64,000 bases of DNA. Origin: Pseudomaricurvus alkylphenolicus. GTDB lineage: Bacteria; Pseudomonadota; Gammaproteobacteria; Pseudomonadales; Cellvibrionaceae. The translations under genes were made by a program, and so were the position numbers. The DNA lies in NCBI RefSeq assembly GCF_011683955.1, contig NZ_JAAQPI010000009.1, forward strand, positions 124,001 through 188,000, given 5' to 3'. Of this stretch, positions 19,051 to 28,077 are shown piece after piece; within the stretch, counting starts at the first letter, position 1, and each line of letters opens with the position of its first letter. The notes beneath the pieces were generated by a model. It was not told the origin of the DNA. It saw nothing but the letters and a program-made list of their open reading frames with translations, and did not search any database.

Positions 19051-20055
19051 ATGCAAATCGATATCAAAACCGCGGATGTGACGCCGTTGCGACAGACCTT
19101 TAAACATGTGCAAGAGCGTATCGGCGACAACAAACCCGCTTCACGATATCAGGAAGCGACCATTGCACTGCAACCGGAAGCAAATTTTCACTACCGGCCT
19201 TACTGGGATTCGGCTAATGAACTTTATGATAAAAATCGTACCGCCATTGTAATGGAAGACTGGTATGCGTTTCGTGACCCCCGCCAGTTTTACTACGGCA
19301 GTTGGACCATCGCCCGCGCCAAGCAACAGGATTCTACGGAGCGCAATTTCAGTTTTGTCGAACAGCGGGATCTGTTGTCTTTGATGAGCGACGAATGGCG
19401 TCAGGTGGTTGCGGATGTATTGCTGCCTCTGCGCCATGTGGAGTACGGAGCCAATCTCAATAACTATTACGTGACCTCTTATGGTTACGGCGCCGCGATT
19501 ACCCAGCTTACGGCGTTTGCCGGTATGGACCGCCTCGGCATTGCCCAGTATTTGTCTCGTATCGGTCTTATTCTGGATGGTAATACGGGTGAACTGCTCA
19601 ATCAGGCCAAGGAAGACTGGTTGCAGGCTGAACGCTGGCAATCATTACGGCGCCTGATGGAAGACCTGCTGGTGGTGGAAGACTGGTTCGAACTGCTGGT
19701 GGCACAGACGCTGGTATTGGACGGACTCCTGTATCCGCTGGTGTATGAGCGTATGGATAAAGCGGTTTCCGAGAACGGTGGTTCCTCACTGGCAATGCTG
19801 ACTGAATTTATGTCCGAGTGGTTTGGTGAGTCCAAACGTTGGGTTGATGCCACTCTCAAAACGGCAGCGCAGGAATCGGAAGCTAATCGCGAGCAATTGC
19901 AGTCCTGGATCAACCACTGGCTGCCCAAGGTGGAAGCGGCGCTGTTGCCGGTTGCGGAACGAGTATTTGAGAGTGAGGCCGAAGATGTTTTGGAAGAGTT
20001 AAAAACTGAACTGAGCGTGCGCCTCAAAAAGAAGTGCACACTGGAACTGTCTTAA
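19051..20055 (+). CDS. dmpL: Phenol hydroxylase beta subunit (DmpL)
   Basis: 334 residues. It is the beta subunit of the diiron hydroxylase (alpha-beta-gamma)2 that converts phenol to catechol. It has the same four-helix-bundle fold as the alpha subunit but lacks its iron ligands. Seen: MQIDIKTADVTPLRQTFKHV at the start, YRPYWDSANELYDKNRTAIV near 48, and DWYAFRDPRQFYYGSWTIAR near 69, all typical of the family. A ribosome site GGGGAG precedes the ATG. The next gene starts 29 nt downstream. Confidence 0.93.
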   Translation: MQIDIKTADVTPLRQTFKHVQERIGDNKPASRYQEATIALQPEANFHYRPYWDSANELYDKNRTAIVMEDWYAFRDPRQFYYGSWTIARAKQQDSTERNFSFVEQRDLLSLMSDEWRQVVADVLLPLRHVEYGANLNNYYVTSYGYGAAITQLTAFAGMDRLGIAQYLSRIGLILDGNTGELLNQAKEDWLQAERWQSLRRLMEDLLVVEDWFELLVAQTLVLDGLLYPLVYERMDKAVSENGGSSLAMLTEFMSEWFGESKRWVDATLKTAAQESEANREQLQSWINHWLPKVEAALLPVAERVFESEAEDVLEELKTELSVRLKKKCTLELS

Positions 20056-20084
20056 TTCAAAAATCGAAAGTGAGGGTGATAACG

Positions 20085-20360
20085 ATGTCGAACAACATGG
20101 TGTATATCGCATTGCAAAACAACGAAGAGGCGCGCCCCATTATTGAGGCCATCGAGCAGGACAATCCCAAGGCTGAAATCAATCACTTTCCGGCGATGGT
20201 GAAAATCGATGCTCCGGGGAGATTGGTAGTAAACCGGGAAACGGTTGAAGACCTGATCGGCCGTGATTGGGATCCGCAGGAGATACATATCAGTCTGGTG
20301 TCCATCTCCGGCAATGTGGATGAAACCGAAGATACCTTTACGCTGGAGCGCCGCGCGTAA
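20085..20360 (+). CDS. dmpM: Phenol hydroxylase regulatory/coupling protein (DmpM)
   Basis: 91 residues, the usual size of the cofactor-free effector protein (MmoB/DmpM family). It binds the hydroxylase and couples electron transfer to oxygen activation. Seen: NNMVYIALQNNEEARPIIEA at the start and VNRETVEDLIGRDWDPQEIH in the middle. The ATG at 20085 is chosen because the family begins just before this conserved segment and GAGGG lies upstream; an in-frame start at 20034 would fall inside dmpL. Confidence 0.93.
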   Translation: MSNNMVYIALQNNEEARPIIEAIEQDNPKAEINHFPAMVKIDAPGRLVVNRETVEDLIGRDWDPQEIHISLVSISGNVDETEDTFTLERRA

Positions 20361-20407
20361 GCGGTAAACCATTAGCACAGATAAAAACGAAATTTGAGGA
20401 CTGAGCG

Positions 20408-21952
20408 ATGAGTGCAAAGAAACTGGGACTGCGGGAAAAGTACAGCAAAATGACCCGCGATCTGAGCTGGGAACCCAGCTACCAACCCATGGAAAAGATC
20501 TACCCGCAAACGGAAATGGAAGGTCTGAAGATTGAAGACTGGGACAAGTGGGAAGACCCGTTCCGGTTAACCATGGATGCCTACTGGAAATACCAGGCAG
20601 AAAAGGAACGCAAGCTCTACGCCATTATTGAAGCCTTTGCGCAGAATAATGGCCAGCTGAATGTTACCGACGCGCGCTACATCAACGCCCTGAAGCTGTT
20701 TCTCAATGGCGTTTCGCCTCTGGAATATGCGGCACACCGTGGTTTTGCCATGGCCGGCCGGCAGCTGCCGGGTGTCGGTGCGCAGGTAGCCTGTCAGATG
20801 CAGAGTGTGGATGAATTGCGCCATGTGCAGACCCAGGTTCACACCATCAGTCACTACAACAAGTACTTTAACGGCCTCGATGATTTTCGTCACAAGCACG
20901 ACAACGTCTGGTATCTGTCCGTGCCCAAGTCGTTTTTTGACGACGCCATGACCGCCGGTCCGTTTGAATTTATTACCGCGATATCCTTCTCTTTCGAGTA
21001 TGTGTTGACCAATCTGCTGTTTATGCCATTTATGTCGGGCGCGGCCTACAACGGTGATATGGCCACAGTGACGTTTGGCTTCTCTGCCCAGTCCGATGAA
21101 GCCCGTCATATGACGCTGGGTCTGGAAGTGATCAAGTTTATGCTGGAGCAGCACCCGGACAATGTTCCCATCGTGCAGCGCTGGATCGACAAGTGGTTCT
21201 GGCGCGGATACCGTCTGCTGTCTCTGGTATCCATGATGATGGACTACATGTTGCCGAAAAAAGTGATGTCCTGGAAAGAAGCCTGGGAGATGTACTTTGT
21301 ACAGAACGGCGGCGCGCTGTTTGAGGATCTGGCCCGCTACGGTATCCGTATGCCCAAGTACTGGGAGCAGACGGTAGCCGGTATGGATCACCTCAGTCAT
21401 CAGACCTGGAACACATTCTACACCCATAACCACGCCGCCGCCTTCCACACCTGGATGCCGGAAGAAGACGAAATGCAATGGCTGGCCAGCAAGTACCCCG
21501 AGAGCTTCGACAAGTACTATCGCCCTCGCTGGGAGCACTATAAAAAGCTGGAGGAGGAAGGCAAAGACTTCAGCAACCCGTCACTGCCGATGCTATGCCA
21601 GACCTGTCAGATTCCCATGTTCTATACAGAGGCAGATGATCCAACCACCATCAGTTACCGGGTCAGCGAATACAAGGGAGACAAATATCACACCTGTTCC
21701 GACGGCTGCAAAGATATTTTCGACCACGAACCGGAAAAATACATTCAGGCATGGCTGCCCGTACACCAGATTTTTCAGGGCAATTGCGGTGGAGGCAGTC
21801 TCGAAGAAGTGCTCGATTGGTATCGCCTGAATCAAGGGGTGGAAAACGTGAAGTACCACCTTTCGGAAGACTTCAGCAACTGGAAGAAGTGGAAGGGGTT
21901 AGATCCGGAAACGGAGTCCGATGATGAACCTCGTCAAGTGTCCAACGGGTAA
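20408..21952 (+). CDS. dmpN: Phenol hydroxylase alpha subunit, diiron catalytic component (DmpN)
   Basis: 514 residues. This is the catalytic oxygenase subunit that hydroxylates phenol to catechol. The diiron ligands follow the bacterial multicomponent monooxygenase pattern: Glu in SPLEYAAH (about 108), ExxH in VDELRHVQ (about 136-139), Glu in SFEYVLTN (about 197) and ExxH in SDEARHMT (about 231-234). The C-terminal 100 residues form a YHS-type metal-binding domain (CQTCQIPMFYTEAD, then YHTCSDGCKDIFDHEPEKY), usual in phenol hydroxylases. No key residue appears to be missing. Confidence 0.96.
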   Translation: MSAKKLGLREKYSKMTRDLSWEPSYQPMEKIYPQTEMEGLKIEDWDKWEDPFRLTMDAYWKYQAEKERKLYAIIEAFAQNNGQLNVTDARYINALKLFLNGVSPLEYAAHRGFAMAGRQLPGVGAQVACQMQSVDELRHVQTQVHTISHYNKYFNGLDDFRHKHDNVWYLSVPKSFFDDAMTAGPFEFITAISFSFEYVLTNLLFMPFMSGAAYNGDMATVTFGFSAQSDEARHMTLGLEVIKFMLEQHPDNVPIVQRWIDKWFWRGYRLLSLVSMMMDYMLPKKVMSWKEAWEMYFVQNGGALFEDLARYGIRMPKYWEQTVAGMDHLSHQTWNTFYTHNHAAAFHTWMPEEDEMQWLASKYPESFDKYYRPRWEHYKKLEEEGKDFSNPSLPMLCQTCQIPMFYTEADDPTTISYRVSEYKGDKYHTCSDGCKDIFDHEPEKYIQAWLPVHQIFQGNCGGGSLEEVLDWYRLNQGVENVKYHLSEDFSNWKKWKGLDPETESDDEPRQVSNG

Positions 21953-21966
21953 AGGGGAGAGCAGCA

Positions 21967-22326
21967 ATGAGACAAGCAAGCATAAACGATTACCAGGGTG
22001 TGGCCAAAGATGCGCAGGAAAACTTCCACGGTAATCAATTGGTGTATATCGGATGGGACAAGCATCTGATTTTTTGCGCCCCTATTTGTGTACCACTGCC
22101 CCCGGATGCGCCTTTTGAGGTGATCGTGAAAGAAATACTGCCTGCGGCCTATGGACTCCACCCCGACTTTGAACATATCGACTGGAGTCATGTGGAGTGG
22201 ACCGTGGATCAGATTTCTCATATTCCGGATATGCACAAGAGTCTTTCACAGAACGGTGTTGGTCACAAATCGGTGATTCGATTTGTCACCCCGGGCTTGA
22301 ATGGCATTGGCGGTGTAGCGGCCTGA
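21967..22326 (+). CDS. dmpO: Phenol hydroxylase gamma subunit (DmpO)
   Basis: 119 residues, the size of the gamma subunit of the phenol hydroxylase oxygenase. Seen: LVYIGWDKHLIFCAPICVPL, FEVIVKEILPAAYGLHPDFE and HVEWTVDQISHIPDMHKSL, the recognisable core of the family. It starts 14 nt after dmpN with GGGGAGAG upstream. It completes the alpha-beta-gamma set with the dmpL and dmpN products. Confidence 0.93.
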   Translation: MRQASINDYQGVAKDAQENFHGNQLVYIGWDKHLIFCAPICVPLPPDAPFEVIVKEILPAAYGLHPDFEHIDWSHVEWTVDQISHIPDMHKSLSQNGVGHKSVIRFVTPGLNGIGGVAA

Positions 22327-22381
22327 TAAGCACCGTCAAGACAATTCTAACAACAGAGACAGACAAAGAGGTATTGCGGCA

Positions 22382-23443
22382 ATGAGCTACGAAGTCACCA
22401 TCGAACCACTGGGCGAAACCATCGAAGTGGAGGACGACCAGACGATTCTGGACGCTGCCCTGCGTGCCGGCATCTGGCTTCCCCACGCCTGTTGCCACGG
22501 ATTGTGTGCAACCTGCAAGGTGGATGTTGTCGACGGAGAGGTGGAGCAGGGTGATGCCTCTCCATTCGCTCTCATGGATTTCGAACGGGACGAAGGCAAA
22601 TGCTTGGCCTGCTGCGCCACACCCACCTCGGATCTGGTGATTGAGGCGGACATTGAAGAAGACGCCGATGCCGAAGTTCATCCGGTGGAAGATTATGCCG
22701 GTGTGGTGGTTGCCATTGAGGCTCTGACGCCCACCGCAAAATCCGTGATCGTAGAGTTGGACCGTGAGCTCAAGTTCCAGGCGGGACAATATGTGAATCT
22801 GCATCTTCCGGAAATTGGTCAGACTCGTGCTTTCTCCCTGGCGAATTCGCCATCGGAAAAGCGTCGGGTGGAACTGCAGATCCGACACATCCCCGGTGGA
22901 GAAGCCACGAGCTTTGTTCACCAGCAACTGAAAGTGGGTGACAAGGTGGACATCACCGGCCCTTACGGTCGCTTTTTTGTCAGACGTTCCGCAGATGCCG
23001 ATGCCCTGTTTCTGGCCTGCGGAACGGGTATCTCCAGTCCCAAGTCCATGATCCTGGATTTGCTGGAGCAAGGGGATGATCGAAACATCAAACTGTTTCA
23101 CGGCGCCCGCAACCAAACAGAACTCTATGATCGGGATCTGTTTGAGCAGTTGGCGGCGGACTTTAAGAACTTCCGCTACACGCCCGTGTTGTCCCAGCCC
23201 AATGGAGATCAGACCTGGGAAGGTGCGGTGGGTTATGTCCAGGACGTTGCTCAGTCACACCTGGAGAATGATTTTCGCGGGCATCAGGCTTACCTGTGTG
23301 GATCGCCCAATATGATCGACAGCGCCATTACCGTACTGATGCAAGGGCGTCTGTTTGAGCGGGACATTTACTTCGAGAAATTTATCTCTGCTGCGGATGC
23401 CGCACAACAGAGCCAGCGAAGCCCGCTGTTTAAATCCATTTAA
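22382..23443 (+). CDS. dmpP: Phenol hydroxylase reductase, FAD/[2Fe-2S] (DmpP)
   Basis: 353 residues. It passes electrons from NADH through FAD and a [2Fe-2S] cluster to the hydroxylase. Seen: an N-terminal plant-type ferredoxin domain with CCHGLCATCKVDVVDGE near residues 37-53 and the distant cluster cysteine in KCLACCATP, the flavin site RAFSLANSPSE near 151, and the NAD site FLACGTGISSPKSM near 211. The final CGSPNMIDSAITVL is the usual C-terminal NAD motif. The stop shares one base with the ATG of the next gene. Confidence 0.96.
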   Translation: MSYEVTIEPLGETIEVEDDQTILDAALRAGIWLPHACCHGLCATCKVDVVDGEVEQGDASPFALMDFERDEGKCLACCATPTSDLVIEADIEEDADAEVHPVEDYAGVVVAIEALTPTAKSVIVELDRELKFQAGQYVNLHLPEIGQTRAFSLANSPSEKRRVELQIRHIPGGEATSFVHQQLKVGDKVDITGPYGRFFVRRSADADALFLACGTGISSPKSMILDLLEQGDDRNIKLFHGARNQTELYDRDLFEQLAADFKNFRYTPVLSQPNGDQTWEGAVGYVQDVAQSHLENDFRGHQAYLCGSPNMIDSAITVLMQGRLFERDIYFEKFISAADAAQQSQRSPLFKSI

Positions 23444-23799
23444 TGGAAGCCGTGATGATGCCACTTCATTGTAAAGTCACCCTGGATAACTACCGTGAAA
23501 GCTTCGACTGCCGTACGGGTGAGTCGTTGCTGCGGGGCATGGAGCGTCTGGGCCACAAGGGTATACCCGTGGGTTGTCGCAATGGGGGCTGTGGGGTTTG
23601 CAAGGTCCGTGTTACGCGAGGCGAATATGAGGTCGGCAAAATGAGCCGGGACCACGTCAGCGAGGATGAGCAGAATCAAGGGGTGGTGCTGGCCTGCCGC
23701 TGTCATCCACGCGGTGACCTGCAGCTTCAGGTGTTGGGTCATTTAACGCGGATTATTGAGAAGAGTCATAGTTTTAACAAGCAGAACGCTAATAACTGA
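23443..23799 (+). CDS. dmpQ: Plant-type [2Fe-2S] ferredoxin (DmpQ/XylT type)
   Basis: 118 residues with the cluster motif GCRNGGCGVCKVRV near residues 46-59 and a fourth cysteine in VLACRCHPRGD. DmpQ/XylT ferredoxins reactivate catechol 2,3-dioxygenase by reducing its oxidised iron; the position directly before that gene supports this role. Translation may begin at 23443, coupled to dmpP by a TAATG overlap, or at the in-frame ATG at 23458. Confidence 0.9.
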   Translation: MEAVMMPLHCKVTLDNYRESFDCRTGESLLRGMERLGHKGIPVGCRNGGCGVCKVRVTRGEYEVGKMSRDHVSEDEQNQGVVLACRCHPRGDLQLQVLGHLTRIIEKSHSFNKQNANN

Positions 23800-23811
23800 G
23801 GAGAGTGTGTT

Positions 23812-24735
23812 ATGGCACTAACAGGTGTATTACGCCCCGGTTTTATTCAACTGCGGGTACTGGATATGAAAGAAGCGCTGGTTCACTATCGCGACCGTAT
23901 CGGTTTGGACGTGGTCAGTGAAGAAGCTGACGGCCGCGTTTACCTTAAAGCTTACGATGAGTTTGACCGCCACAGTGTCATTCTGCGTGAAGCCGACAAA
24001 GCCGGTATAGACTACGTCGGATTTAAAGTTCGTACGGAAGAGGAGCTGGACGGTTTTGATGCGGCACTGCGCGACTACGGCTTGCATACCGAGCACGTAC
24101 CCGCAGACGAGCAACCGGGTCTGGGTCGCCGGGTCAGTTTCGAAATTCCTTCCGGCCATCGCCTGGATCTGTATACCGAGATTGAGATGTCAGAAAACGG
24201 TCCCATGGTGCAGAACCCGGATGTTTGGCACGAAGAGCCCCGCGGTATGCGCGCCATTCGCTTCGACCATTGTCTGTTATACGGTCCAAACGTTGCGGAG
24301 AACATAAAAATATTCACCGAAATACTGGGCTTTTCGCTGACAGAATACGCGGAAGGTCCCGACGGTGGAAAACTGGCGGTATTTCTGTCCTGCAGTAACA
24401 AGGCCCACGATATCGCCTTTGTGGAATATCCGGAAAAGGGCAAATTCCATCACGCCTCTTTCTTGCTGGAATCCTGGAACGATGTCGGTCACGCAGCAGA
24501 CATTATGACTCGCTACGATATTTCGGTGGATATTGGTCCTACCCGACACGGTATCACTCGCGGTCGCACCATCTACTTCTTTGATCCCTCCGGCAATCGC
24601 AACGAAGTATTTGCGCTGGATTATCACTACTACCCGGATAATCCAACCCGTCATTGGGATGCCGATCAGACCGGCAAGAGTATCTTCTACTATGAGCGGC
24701 AGCTGAACGACCGCTTCCTGACGGTGGTGACCTAA
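23812..24735 (+). CDS. dmpB: Catechol 2,3-dioxygenase (DmpB/XylE family)
   Basis: 307 residues, exactly the length of XylE. It cleaves catechol next to the diol to give 2-hydroxymuconic semialdehyde. The Fe(II) ligands fall at the XylE positions: His153 (FDHCLLYG), His214 (FHHASFLL) and Glu265 (NEVFALDY). Two-domain VOC architecture; residues 1-140 form the non-catalytic repeat. GAGGAGAG precedes the ATG. A repeat element begins 40 nt after the stop. Confidence 0.97.
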   Translation: MALTGVLRPGFIQLRVLDMKEALVHYRDRIGLDVVSEEADGRVYLKAYDEFDRHSVILREADKAGIDYVGFKVRTEEELDGFDAALRDYGLHTEHVPADEQPGLGRRVSFEIPSGHRLDLYTEIEMSENGPMVQNPDVWHEEPRGMRAIRFDHCLLYGPNVAENIKIFTEILGFSLTEYAEGPDGGKLAVFLSCSNKAHDIAFVEYPEKGKFHHASFLLESWNDVGHAADIMTRYDISVDIGPTRHGITRGRTIYFFDPSGNRNEVFALDYHYYPDNPTRHWDADQTGKSIFYYERQLNDRFLTVVT

Positions 24736-24775
24736 AACTCTGTCTTCTGTGCGTGGGGGGATTTACCCAAATCCC

Positions 24776-24863
24776 GTAGGGTGGATTAGCGAAGCGTAAT
24801 CCACCGTAAACAAGACACAGATTCAAAATCTGGTGGGTTACGGCTTCGCCTAACCCACCCTAC
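24776..24863. repeat. Paired inverted copies of a 30-32-bp hairpin repeat (REPIN-like)
   Basis: Two copies in opposite orientation. 24776-24805 starts GTAGGGTGGATTAGCGAAGC. 24832-24863 starts GGTGGGTTACGGCTTCGCCT and ends ACCCACCCTAC. Each copy is itself a hairpin with a stem of about 9 bp, and together they form an 88-nt dyad. The same element recurs at 26391 and 28094. It lies between dmpB and dmpC, lengthening an otherwise tight operon spacing. Confidence 0.85.
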
Positions 24864-24900
24864 AGATCATGATTGTAATTGAACAGTGGTGGGACGAACC

Positions 24901-26352
24901 ATGAGAGAAAGTAAGCATTTTATCAACGGTGAATATGTGGGCTCGGTTAACACCATGCCAAACTTCAGTCCGGTTACCGGAGAACAGATCGGAGTGATCC
25001 ACGACGGCGGAGAAACGGAAGTGGACCTGGCGGTAAAGGCTGCCCGCAGTGCGTTGAACAACGGTTGGGCCAATATGGAACTGAATGAGCGGGTAGCCTT
25101 GTTGCATCGCCTGGCTGACCGCATCAACGAGCGCTTCGACGAATTCCTGGAAGCGGAATGCGCCGATACGGGCAAGCCCTACAGCCTGGCTCGTCATGTG
25201 GACATTCCCCGGGGTGCCAACAACTTTAAAGTGTTTGCCGACATGGTCCGAAACGTCGCTAATGAATCGTTTACCATGCCCACGCCCGACGGCACCGGTG
25301 CCATTAACTATTCCATTCGCAAGCCCAAAGGCGTAATCGCAGCGGTGATCCCCTGGAACCTGCCACTGCTGTTGATGACCTGGAAGGTGGCGCCGGCGCT
25401 GGCCTGTGGTAACACCGTTGTTGTTAAACCGTCCAATGAAACCTCGCTGACCACCTGCCTGTTGGGTGAGGTGATGAACGAGGTCGGCATACCCAAGGGT
25501 GTATTCAACGTGGTTACCGGTCGCGGGCGCTCCGCAGGGGATGCGCTGGTTCGCCACCAGGATGTTGATGCCATCACCTTTATCGGCTCTACCGACACCG
25601 GCGAAAAACTGATGACGGCAGCGGCCGTCGGTGTGCGCGATGTGGCTCTGGAAATGGGCGGCAAAAACGCGGGAGTGGTGTTTGCCGATTGCGATATGGA
25701 CAAGGCCATTGAAGGTACCTTGCGCTCCGCCTTTGCCAACTGTGGGCAGGTGTGCCTCGGCACCGAAAGGGTGTATGTCGAGCGTTCCATCTTCGACGAA
25801 TTTGTCGCACGTCTGAAAGAGGGCGCAGAGCAGCTCAAGCTGGGTGCTCCGGAAGACGATTCTACCAATATGGGCCCATTGATCAGCGCCTCCCACCGCG
25901 ATCTGGTGCTGTCCTATTACCAAAAGGCGGTGGAAGAGGGGGCAACCGTTGTTACGGGCGGTGGCATTCCCGATATGCCCGGGGAGCTGGCGGGCGGCAA
26001 CTGGATTCAACCGACCATCTGGACCGGTTTGTCAGAAGACGCCGTGGTGATCAAGGAAGAAATCTTTGGCCCCTGTTGCCACATTGCACCGTTTGATACG
26101 GAAGAAGAAGCCATCGAACTGGCGAATAACAGCCCCTATGGTCTGGCTGCGGCGCTGTGGACAGAGAATGCTTCCAGGGCGCATCGCGTTGGCCAAAAGC
26201 TGGATGCCGGTACCGTATGGATCAACAGTTGGTTTCTGCGGGATCTGCGCGTGCCCTTTGGCGGTATGAAGCGATCGGGTATTGGTCGTGAGGGCGGCGA
26301 GCACTCGCTGGAGTTTTACACCGAGCTGCAGAATATTTGTTTGAAGCTGTAA
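24901..26352 (+). CDS. dmpC: 2-Hydroxymuconic semialdehyde dehydrogenase (DmpC/XylG)
   Basis: 483 residues, the family length. It oxidises the ring-cleavage product to 4-oxalocrotonate with NAD+, the dehydrogenative branch of the meta pathway. Seen: IPWNLPLLLMTWKVAPALAC, catalytic Glu251 in LEMGGKNAG, Cys285 in NCGQVCLGTERV, and the C-terminal FGGMKRSGIGREGG. The ATG at 24901 has GGGA 6 nt upstream and fits the family start; GTG codons at 24886 and 24889 are in frame but lie within the likely leader. The hydrolytic branch gene (dmpD type) is not present. Confidence 0.95.
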   Translation: MRESKHFINGEYVGSVNTMPNFSPVTGEQIGVIHDGGETEVDLAVKAARSALNNGWANMELNERVALLHRLADRINERFDEFLEAECADTGKPYSLARHVDIPRGANNFKVFADMVRNVANESFTMPTPDGTGAINYSIRKPKGVIAAVIPWNLPLLLMTWKVAPALACGNTVVVKPSNETSLTTCLLGEVMNEVGIPKGVFNVVTGRGRSAGDALVRHQDVDAITFIGSTDTGEKLMTAAAVGVRDVALEMGGKNAGVVFADCDMDKAIEGTLRSAFANCGQVCLGTERVYVERSIFDEFVARLKEGAEQLKLGAPEDDSTNMGPLISASHRDLVLSYYQKAVEEGATVVTGGGIPDMPGELAGGNWIQPTIWTGLSEDAVVIKEEIFGPCCHIAPFDTEEEAIELANNSPYGLAAALWTENASRAHRVGQKLDAGTVWINSWFLRDLRVPFGGMKRSGIGREGGEHSLEFYTELQNICLKL

Positions 26353-26390
26353 CGGCACAATTTTTCAATTTCACTGCAGAATCAAAAACT

Positions 26391-26422
26391 GGTGGATTAC
26401 GGCTTCGCCTAATCCACCCTAC
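26391..26422. repeat. Single copy of the 32-bp hairpin repeat
   Basis: Begins GGTGGATTACGGCTTCGCCT and ends AATCCACCCTAC. It matches the 24832-24863 copy at 30 of 32 positions, and the upstream flank is also similar (AATCAAAAACT here, ATTCAAAATCT there). It lies between dmpC and dmpE. The hairpin may affect mRNA stability; this is inference. Confidence 0.85.
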
Positions 26423-26474
26423 GTGGTTGCCTGCAGTTGTATGAACAATAAAAGATAGCCTGAGAGGGGAAAAC

Positions 26475-27260
26475 ATGAACCAAGATAAAATCACTGCCCT
26501 GGGAGATGAACTCTACCAGGCGCTGTGCCAGCGTGAAGCCATCGCGCCGCTGACTGAGAGGGAGTCCGAGATTACTCTGGAAGATGCTTACTATATCTCA
26601 AAGCACATGGTTGACCGCCGTGTCGCTGCTGGAGAAAGTATCGTCGGCAAGAAAATCGGTGTCACCAGCAAGGCGGTCCAAAACATGCTGGGCGTACACC
26701 AACCGGATTTTGGTTACCTCACGGACAAAATGGTGTTCGCCGACGGCGACGAGATGCCCATCAGCGAGCAGCTGATCCAACCTCGTGCTGAGGGTGAAAT
26801 CGCATTTGTTCTTAAAAAAGACTTGATGGGACCCGGCGTAACCAACGCCGATGTCCTGGCGGCTACGGAGTTTGTACTTCCGTGTTTTGAAATTGTCGAT
26901 TCACGTATTCAGGACTGGAAGATCAAGATTCAGGATACCGTCGCCGACAACGCCTCTTGCGGTCTGCTGGTGTTAGGTGGCCAGGCCATTGATCCTCGCA
27001 AGGTGGATCTGGCGGTTGCCGGTATGGTGGTGGAAAAGAACGGAGAGATCATCAGTACTGGTGCCGGTGCCGCCGCGCTGGGTTCTCCGGTCAACTGTGT
27101 GACCTGGCTGGCCAATACCCTGGGGCAGTTTGGTATTCCATTAAAGGCAGGTGAGCTGATCTTGTCGGGTTCTCTGGTACCACTGGAGCCGGTGGTCGCA
27201 GGTGACTATATGCGTGTGGATATCGGCGGTATTGGCAGCGCCAGTGTGCGTTTCAGTTAA
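26475..27260 (+). CDS. dmpE: 2-Oxopent-4-enoate hydratase (DmpE/XylJ)
   Basis: 261 residues. It hydrates 2-hydroxypenta-2,4-dienoate to 4-hydroxy-2-oxovalerate in the lower meta pathway. Seen: VGKKIGVTSKAVQNMLGVHQ, PDFGYLTDKMVFADGDEMPI and the acidic metal/substrate region RAEGEIAFVLKKDL, all family hallmarks. GAGAGGGG precedes the ATG. The paralogous decarboxylase follows 25 nt later; the two proteins normally form a complex so that the unstable dienol is channelled. Confidence 0.93.
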   Translation: MNQDKITALGDELYQALCQREAIAPLTERESEITLEDAYYISKHMVDRRVAAGESIVGKKIGVTSKAVQNMLGVHQPDFGYLTDKMVFADGDEMPISEQLIQPRAEGEIAFVLKKDLMGPGVTNADVLAATEFVLPCFEIVDSRIQDWKIKIQDTVADNASCGLLVLGGQAIDPRKVDLAVAGMVVEKNGEIISTGAGAAALGSPVNCVTWLANTLGQFGIPLKAGELILSGSLVPLEPVVAGDYMRVDIGGIGSASVRFS

Positions 27261-27285
27261 TTCTATTTAAACAGGAGAGCAGGAA

Positions 27286-28077
27286 ATGACGGCACTCACC
27301 AAAGAACAAGTGGCCGAACTGGCAGCCTATCTGGAAAACGCCGAACTGGAGGCCTACGAGGTCACCAAGGTCACGGATCAATACCCGGAGATGGATTTTG
27401 AAGACGCCTACAATGTGCAGGATGAAATCCGTCGGCGCAAGATCGAACGCGGCAATAAGATTGTCGGCTATAAAGCCGGCTTGACTTCGCGGGCGAAAAT
27501 GAAACAAATGGGTGTGGAAGAACCCTGCTACGGATTTCTCGCCGATTACTTTCAGCAACCGGACGGAGCCGAGATTGATACCAAGAGTCTGATTCATCCT
27601 AAGGTGGAAGCGGAAATCGCGTTCGTGACCAACAAACCACTGCGCGGACCGGGGTGTCATGTAGGCACGGTGATGGCTGCAACCGATTTTGTGATTCCAG
27701 CGGTGGAGATTATCGATTCCCGCTACAAGGATTTTCGTTTCGATCTGGTCAGTGTGGCCGCTGACAACTCCTCCTCATCCCGCTTTGTGTTGGGTGGCCA
27801 AATGGCCGATGCCGGTGATGTGGACCTTCGCAACATCGGTGTGGTTATGGAACGCAACGGCGAGATTGTAGAGGTGGGAGCGGGCGCCGCGGTATTGGCC
27901 CACCCCGCCAACAGCGTGGCCTGGCTGGCCAATGCCCTGGGTGAGCGAGGAGAGGAGATTCCAGCAGGCAGCTTGATTTTGACTGGAGGCGTAACCGCCG
28001 CCGTGACAGTGGAGCCCGGTGACAGTGTTACGGTTCGCTACCAGGGGCTGGGGACAGTCGGCATGCGGTTTATTTAG
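27286..28077 (+). CDS. dmpH: 4-Oxalocrotonate decarboxylase (DmpH/XylI)
   Basis: 263 residues, a paralogue of the preceding hydratase. It decarboxylates 2-oxo-3-hexenedioate to 2-hydroxypenta-2,4-dienoate. Seen: GYKAGLTSRAKMKQMGVEEP, CYGFLADYF and the metal-site region HPKVEAEIAFVTNKPL. It is the last gene of the operon in the window. The tautomerase that should make its substrate (DmpI type) and the aldolase/acetaldehyde dehydrogenase pair (DmpG/DmpF) are not encoded nearby. Confidence 0.93.
   Translation: MTALTKEQVAELAAYLENAELEAYEVTKVTDQYPEMDFEDAYNVQDEIRRRKIERGNKIVGYKAGLTSRAKMKQMGVEEPCYGFLADYFQQPDGAEIDTKSLIHPKVEAEIAFVTNKPLRGPGCHVGTVMAATDFVIPAVEIIDSRYKDFRFDLVSVAADNSSSSRFVLGGQMADAGDVDLRNIGVVMERNGEIVEVGAGAAVLAHPANSVAWLANALGERGEEIPAGSLILTGGVTAAVTVEPGDSVTVRYQGLGTVGMRFI

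Noticed and set aside
20567-21538. 323-codon minus-strand frame across dmpN
   Set aside because: Antisense to the phenol hydroxylase alpha subunit, whose iron ligands are all intact on the plus strand.
24776-24863. Paired repeats as an insertion sequence or MITE
   Set aside because: There is no transposase, no target-site duplication I can identify, and the unit size fits a REP-type hairpin better.
24850-26010. 386-codon minus-strand frame across dmpC
   Set aside because: Antisense to an unambiguous aldehyde dehydrogenase, with no family pattern of its own.
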